A DNA stretch of 16,803 nucleotides. Origin: Dehalococcoidia bacterium. Lineage in GTDB: Bacteria; Chloroflexota; Dehalococcoidia; Dehalococcoidales; JAUWYK01. Of this stretch, positions 13,636 to 16,803 are shown in pieces (the first letter of the stretch is position 1; the number at the start of each line of letters is the position of its first letter). Where the stretch lies: the NCBI GenBank assembly GCA_030615865.1, contig JAUWYK010000043.1:1-16803 (forward strand). Reading direction: 5' to 3'. The notes under the pieces are model-generated. The model saw only the letters and a list, made by a program, of their open reading frames with translations, was not told where the DNA came from and ran no database searches. A program made the position numbers and the translations under genes.

Positions 13636-14841
13636 CTATAATGATTTTAGTTGTGTAAGTTTGACCTGTTTATTTTGCCAGTTCATCACCTCCTCTCGTG
13701 CAGTTTTGCTTTTCAGGTAGTCCCAAGCCCATTGGATAGTATCGTCTCCGTTAAGCTCAAGCTCATAGTCTGGGTATAACCCCTCACCTTCTATGAGGCG
13801 ACCATTGGGGGTGAGCCAGCGAGCAGTGGTAATATATAACCCTGAGCCATCTTTAAGCTGGCGTAGGATATTGACACTGCCCTTGCCGTAGGTCTTGGTG
13901 CCGGCGAGGGTGGCGCGAGCATAGTCTTGCAGGGCTCCAGCCAGTACCTCACTGCCGCTAGCAGTGTAGCTATCTACTAAAATGACCAAGGGCAGGTCGG
14001 TGGTTATTTCGTTGTGCTTAACTATCATGGTAGTATATTTTCCTTGACTATCCACCACATTAACGACTACGCCCTCAGTCAAAAAGTGGCTAGCTACATC
14101 AACCACTGCTTCCAGTGAGCCACCAGGGTTACTGCGCAGGTCAAGGATGATGCCAATAGGTGCTTCCTGGGTTATATCCCGTAGCACCAAGGATAGCTCT
14201 TTACCAGTGCGCTGAGAAAAATAGGTGATATTGATATAGGCAATGTCTCCCCTCATCTCAAATTTTACACTAGGCAGCTCAATTTCAGCTCTAACTATCT
14301 CAATTTCCTCGGGCTTGGTCTCGTCCTGGTGAAGGATAAGGAGGGTGACGGGTGTTCCCTTGGTACCACGGATGTTAAGCACAGCCTCAGCCAGGCTCAT
14401 CTCTGATGTAGCCCTACCATTAATTTCTAGGATTGTATCACCAGCCCTGATGCCTGCCTTAGCTGCTGGCGAATCAGCAATGGGGGCGATAATCATTAGC
14501 TGCTCATCCCTAATTCCTACTTGGGCACCAATACCCTCAAATTTCCCCTCCAAGCTACTTAGGCTCAGTTGGTAGGTTTCAGCATCTAGATAAGAGGTGT
14601 AGGGGTCATCCAGTGCCTCCACCATACCCTTGATGGCTGCTTGGCTCAGTGTGCTAGTATCAAGCTTGTCTCTGTCCACATAATCGTGGAAGAGAATGCT
14701 CCATGCCTCCTCCACAATCTCCAGACCCAGGTCTGAGTTCGGCGAAGTTTTGACACCCAGAGCACAGCCAGCTCCAAAAGATAGGGCGAGGAGAATTCCT
14801 GATAATAGGCTTATTATCATAATCTTCATTGTTTTTGACAT
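13636..14841 (-). CDS. C-terminal processing peptidase, S41 family
   Basis: The 401-residue protein has an N-terminal membrane anchor or signal (residues 6-28), then IVEEAWSILFHDYVDRDKLD, a PDZ domain (about 101-175, GIGAQVG to AGDTILEINGR), and the peptidase core DLRSNPGGSLEAVVDVAS, SYTASGSEVLAGALQDY and GTKTYGKGSVN. The Ser-Lys dyad is S295 and K320. The third residue, Gln four positions after the Lys in CtpB-type enzymes, is Asn here (N324). It should act outside the membrane, trimming C-termini of exported proteins. AAAGGAGAG precedes the ATG. It is the first gene of an apparent operon with bamQ and bamA, an unexpected partner. Confidence 0.93.
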   Translation of the reverse strand: MSKTMKIMIISLLSGILLALSFGAGCALGVKTSPNSDLGLEIVEEAWSILFHDYVDRDKLDTSTLSQAAIKGMVEALDDPYTSYLDAETYQLSLSSLEGKFEGIGAQVGIRDEQLMIIAPIADSPAAKAGIRAGDTILEINGRATSEMSLAEAVLNIRGTKGTPVTLLILHQDETKPEEIEIVRAEIELPSVKFEMRGDIAYINITYFSQRTGKELSLVLRDITQEAPIGIILDLRSNPGGSLEAVVDVASHFLTEGVVVNVVDSQGKYTTMIVKHNEITTDLPLVILVDSYTASGSEVLAGALQDYARATLAGTKTYGKGSVNILRQLKDGSGLYITTARWLTPNGRLIEGEGLYPDYELELNGDDTIQWAWDYLKSKTAREEVMNWQNKQVKLTQLKSL

Positions 14842-14969
14842 CAGACTTACTCTCCTTTAAAGCGCTTTGAGTAGCTGGGAGCGTAGTAGGCAGAAATAGT
14901 AAAATTTATGATTAGGCTAGCTTGATATTAGATTAAGGGTAGACTTTGTTGCTTTATCGTTTTGAGCTT

Positions 14970-15191
14970 CTACTTTTGAGTTGTAATGATATCTACCATC
15001 CTAATAGTATCTTCTATGTTGTTAAGACTCAGGGATAGCCCCAGCTTTCTTAACTCGGCATAGCCCAGTCCTCTGAACAACCGACGGCCGGCTACCCAGC
15101 ACATCTCATCGTACAGAGCTGGCCATTCCTTACCATGGCGGTGAACACAGAAAAGGATAAAGTCGCGAGCTACAGGATTAACAGTTTCCAT
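14970..15191 (-). CDS. Small conserved-looking hypothetical protein
   Basis: The 73-residue product starts METVNPVARDFILFCVHR and continues GKEWPALYDEMCWVAGRRLF and GYAELRKLGLSLSLNNIEDT. It is basic and partly hydrophobic with no transmembrane helix, and I cannot assign a family. I prefer the ATG at 15191, preceded by AGGA, to the ATG 11 codons upstream (15224), which has no ribosome site. It lies upstream of ctpA on the same strand across a 128-bp gap and downstream of the structured unit at 15360-15536. Confidence 0.55.
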   Translation of the reverse strand: METVNPVARDFILFCVHRHGKEWPALYDEMCWVAGRRLFRGLGYAELRKLGLSLSLNNIEDTIRMVDIITTQK

Positions 15192-15359
15192 AATGGCTGT
15201 TCCTGTAAATTGAACCTTCAACATCCACTATATAACTTCATAAGCCTGGTTAGCAAGCTCGCTGACACTTGTTTTTTAACCTTGATTATGCTTTATGGCA
15301 CTCAGTTATTAAGTTTTACTTCCTTTTTCTCAACTCCAAGTTGGAAATGGAAAGATTAT

Positions 15360-15476
15360 TTAAAAAAGGTCAAGTAAACTTGTAAGCCGAGTTACAGGAC
15401 TATTTGACCTTTTGCCACAATTTGCACAACTGGCGCTGCAACTCACAGCTTCCTGTATGCAACGCCCGGTCTCCAT
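15360..15476 (-). CDS. Possible 38-residue cysteine-rich peptide
   Basis: An ATG preceded by a near-ideal ribosome site (AAAGGAGGGTAAAA) opens 38 codons starting METGRCIQEAVSCSASCANC. Cysteines are at 6, 13, 17 and 20, a spacing that could bind metal or be modified. The rest is basic then hydrophobic and ends LLDLF. No modification enzyme is seen in the window. The reading frame overlaps two strong RNA hairpins, including one that ends in TTTTTT. The alternative is therefore a structured small RNA or leader in which the frame is accidental. I cannot decide from sequence alone. Confidence 0.4.
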   Translation of the reverse strand: METGRCIQEAVSCSASCANCGKRSNSPVTRLTSLLDLF

Positions 15477-15521
15477 TTTTACCCTCCTTTGTGTTCTATT
15501 TTCTGCTAAGCCTCCTCTGTT
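15362..15521 (-). ncRNA. Possible structured small RNA or attenuator leader
   Basis: From the predicted start near 15521 the minus-strand transcript holds a strong hairpin. GGCGTTGCA pairs with TGCAGCGCC over 9 bp (15432-15440 with 15458-15466), and ACAG/CTGT adds an upper stem with loop GAAG. It ends in a nested hairpin whose outer 10-bp stem AAAAGGTCAA/TTGACCTTTT (15364-15373, 15404-15413) runs into TTTTTT, and whose inner stem CTTGTAA/TTACAGG has a 6-base loop. It fits no RNA family I recognise. Confidence 0.4.
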
Positions 15522-15527
15522 TATTAA

Positions 15528-15536
15528 ATTATAGCA
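15528..15536 (-). promoter_or_regulatory. Extended -10 promoter of the 15360-15521 unit
   Basis: A perfect TGCTATAAT on the minus strand, identical to the element before the CCA gene. A perfect AT palindrome, AATATTTT-TTCT-AAAATATT (15548-15567), lies at about -27 to -46 and may be an operator or UP-like element. Confidence 0.65.
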
Positions 15537-15632
15537 CATCCATTGTCAATATTTTTTCTAAAATATTTTCTGAATTTGGTGGCATAATGCCTTTTCGCTT
15601 TAGATATTGCTTCAGAATTTATATCAGAAATC

Positions 15633-15677
15633 TAGCCTTAAAAAATACTTTGTTACAAAAATTTTAAGGCTATTTTT
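15633..15677 (+). terminator. AT-rich inverted repeat followed by T tract
   Basis: TAGCCTTAAAA (15633-15643) and TTTTAAGGCTA (15662-15672) form an 11-bp stem with an 18-base loop, followed by TTTTT on the plus strand. There is no plus-strand gene immediately upstream, so it may terminate read-through, or be a remnant of something lost. Confidence 0.45.
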
Positions 15678-15713
15678 AAAGGGCTGTATCCGCCTAAATA
15701 CTGGTGATACCGC

Positions 15714-15965
15714 CTATCCCCCTTTATGCCCTATAATGGGTGACCAGATGGGTTTTTCGACCCCAAAACAGTCAAACAATCTCTGATACGATAACTGCAC
15801 AAAGCGATGGTTTGTGTGATTTGCCTCGGTAAATTGAAGATTTGAGACCCTTTATCGTGACCGATTGAGAGTATAACCTCGGGATATTGCCGATGCCTTT
15901 AGGTGCTGAGTGTTTCTCAAGCAGCTCAGGGGTAATTCTTCAAGGCTAACTATCCTGGCTTTCAT
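15714..15965 (-). pseudogene. Possible small gene interrupted by one in-frame stop
   Basis: From an ATG at 15965 (preceded by GGAAGGGGG) the minus strand reads MKARIVSLEELPLSCLRNTQ and on for 37 codons to a TAA at 15852-15854. The same frame then continues open for 45 codons, including RFVQLSYQRLFDCFGVEKPI, to a TAG at 15714. A single stop in an otherwise readable 84-codon frame suggests a recently broken gene, but I recognise no family and chance is possible. A short frame directly upstream (15962-16021, beginning MLRGYRLPKW) overlaps its start. Confidence 0.3.
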
Positions 15966-16134
15966 TTGCTACCCCCTTCCATCTCCTTGAGCCACTTTGG
16001 TAATCGATAACCTCGCAGCATTCTATGTTACATATATTTGCTTATGTTCAATATCACACTATACCCAGCCCTTACTTACAATCTAGTAAGTTCTAAGTTT
16101 TAGTTATACTGGCTTTTTAAATCAATAAAGACTG

Positions 16135-16257
16135 CTAATCAGCTAGGCCTGCATATTGCAGAGCGGTATCGAAAAGTTCAGCCCCTACCTCCTCTCTTAT
16201 TTGCGGCCACACCTCTGTCTCAGCAGTGGCTACTATGTTCTCCCAGTCTGATAAATG
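16135..16257 (-). pseudogene. C-terminal fragment of a lost protein-coding gene
   Basis: The minus-strand frame between two stops reads HLSDWENIVATAETEVWPQI, then REEVGAELFDTALQYAGLAD and stop. It has the helical, acidic character of a protein C-terminus. It loosely recalls TRAP-type solute-binding proteins, but that is weak. There is no start codon or upstream continuation, so it is a remnant. Confidence 0.4.
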
Positions 16258-16666
16258 TTACTTGAGCCCTAATCATCTTAATGTCGTCAGACCGTCATCT
16301 TTTCATCGTTAGATCATCACTTTGACAACGTCCCATCGTTGTCCCATCGTCGTCGTTCAGCCATGCGTATTCTGCGATTGTCCTATTAAGTTATTCCCGA
16401 AGGAATGTTTGTCGCATATACTGAAGCTGGCCTAAGGAATAAGCTGCGCTTAACCGTACCTCTGGCACTAATCCGAAGACCAATTGTAGTATACTCTAAG
16501 CATATCTCATTATTTCCCTATCTGCGATTGCTTTATCTTCAGGGCATAATTGTATCTGAAGTGGCTACTGTAAAGAAAATGCTCAGGACAAAGACTTCTA
16601 CATCGCCTAAATAAAGAGGCTGGTAAACAATTTTTAGAAACTCGTCAAAAATTGGCCGAAAGGGTA
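16258..16666. other. Gene-poor stretch with short tandem repeat
   Basis: No convincing gene is seen. GTCCCATCGT occurs twice with an 11-base period (16330-16339, 16341-16350) in a region rich in GTC and ATC words. A plus-strand frame (16405-16614) begins just after GAAGGA with no proper spacing and ends KTSTSPK. It is hydrophobic and basic in the middle, but nothing identifies it as real. Confidence 0.4.
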
Positions 16667-16711
16667 TTGACAAGCCATAGAATATGTGCCATATTGCACA
16701 TTAGTGCCATA
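16667..16711 (+). promoter_or_regulatory. Promoter with embedded operator-like repeats
   Basis: TTGACA (16667-16672) is followed after 17 bases by CATATT (16690-16695), with TG one base before it (extended -10). The inverted repeat ATGTGC/GCACAT (16684-16689, 16696-16701) brackets exactly the -10 hexamer. The direct repeat GTGCCATA occurs at 16686 and 16704. Such an arrangement suits autorepression by the gene that follows. Confidence 0.6.
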
Positions 16712-16720
16712 GTAACTATA

Positions 16721-16803
16721 ATGAACAGAAAGCCTATTAGAAAGCCCCGCAATATATTGATAGATCCAGATGCTGTCCACAAAGCTCGAATAGAAGCTCT
16801 GTA
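16721..16803 (+). CDS. Possible ribbon-helix-helix regulator, N-terminus only (cut by window edge)
   Basis: The 27 codons visible begin MNRKPIRKPRNILIDPDAVH and continue KARIEAL. A basic arm, a short beta strand (NILIDP) and the start of a helix resemble Arc/CopG-type DNA-binding proteins, often antitoxins. There is no clear Shine-Dalgarno; the leader would be about 19 bases. The repeat-rich promoter supports an autoregulated regulator. The identification is tentative because most of the protein is outside the window. Confidence 0.5.
   Translation, partial: MNRKPIRKPRNILIDPDAVHKARIEAL

Noticed and set aside
14842..14969. Promoter for ctpA
   Set aside because: Several AT-rich words resemble -10 boxes but none has a matching -35 or TG extension, so I do not place one.
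15404..15667. Plus-strand 87-codon hydrophobic frame
   Set aside because: It runs antisense through the structured unit and an AT-rich gap, and its hydrophobicity comes from T-rich bases; no ribosome site.
16405..16614. Plus-strand 69-codon frame as a gene
   Set aside because: The purine run touches the ATG with no spacing, there is no promoter or family match, and it lies in a decayed stretch.

Overview
This is a 16.8 kb bacterial window of about 45-50% GC. It carries a compact set of housekeeping genes, mostly on the minus strand, with genes for anaerobic benzoyl-CoA degradation on both sides. The best guess is a strictly anaerobic Chloroflexota lineage (Dehalococcoidia-like). The reasons are an archaeal-type dUTPase, a UPF0200-type kinase overlapping a dCMP deaminase, a tungsten-type oxidoreductase, rubrerythrin and the BamA/BamQ pair. 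That assignment is inference; no rRNA or other marker is present.

Left part (1-2920). The minus strand ends in the first 117 codons of an aldehyde:ferredoxin oxidoreductase family gene that resembles BamB, the tungsten subunit of class II benzoyl-CoA reductase. Upstream of it lies a PaaX-type repressor whose promoter overlaps a large imperfect palindrome, a likely operator. Divergent from the repressor is fdhD, normally a sulfurtransferase for Mo/W enzymes; this copy lacks the usual CxxC motif. Next come about 430 bp with no convincing gene, then a 42-nt tRNA 3' half without its 5' half, which may be an integration scar.

Middle part (2921-11283). degV and dut are divergent. A dCMP deaminase/kinase pair overlaps by 4 bp. 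Then come a truncated EamA fragment, a CCA-adding enzyme, a small membrane protein, and a minus-strand series: SDR dehydrogenase, rsmA, ispE, rubrerythrin. The series lies directly downstream of a long-form (270 nt) SRP RNA gene with a clear promoter. Several perfect GC-rich hairpins occupy the gaps.

Right part (11284-16803). A textbook terminator ends a ctpA-bamQ-bamA operon, in which an S41 protease gene sits 20 bp upstream of the benzoyl-CoA ring-processing genes. Beyond it are a small hypothetical gene and a 160-nt unit with an extended -10 promoter. That unit encodes either a 38-residue Cys-rich peptide or a structured RNA ending in a terminator. The last 1.3 kb is gene-poor and holds decayed coding fragments. 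At the very edge is the start of a possible ribbon-helix-helix regulator whose promoter carries an inverted and a direct repeat.

Together BamB-like reductase, BamQ and BamA would form the core ring-reduction, beta-oxidation-like and ring-opening steps of anaerobic aromatic degradation. PaaX is the candidate regulator and FdhD a candidate cofactor-maturation partner.
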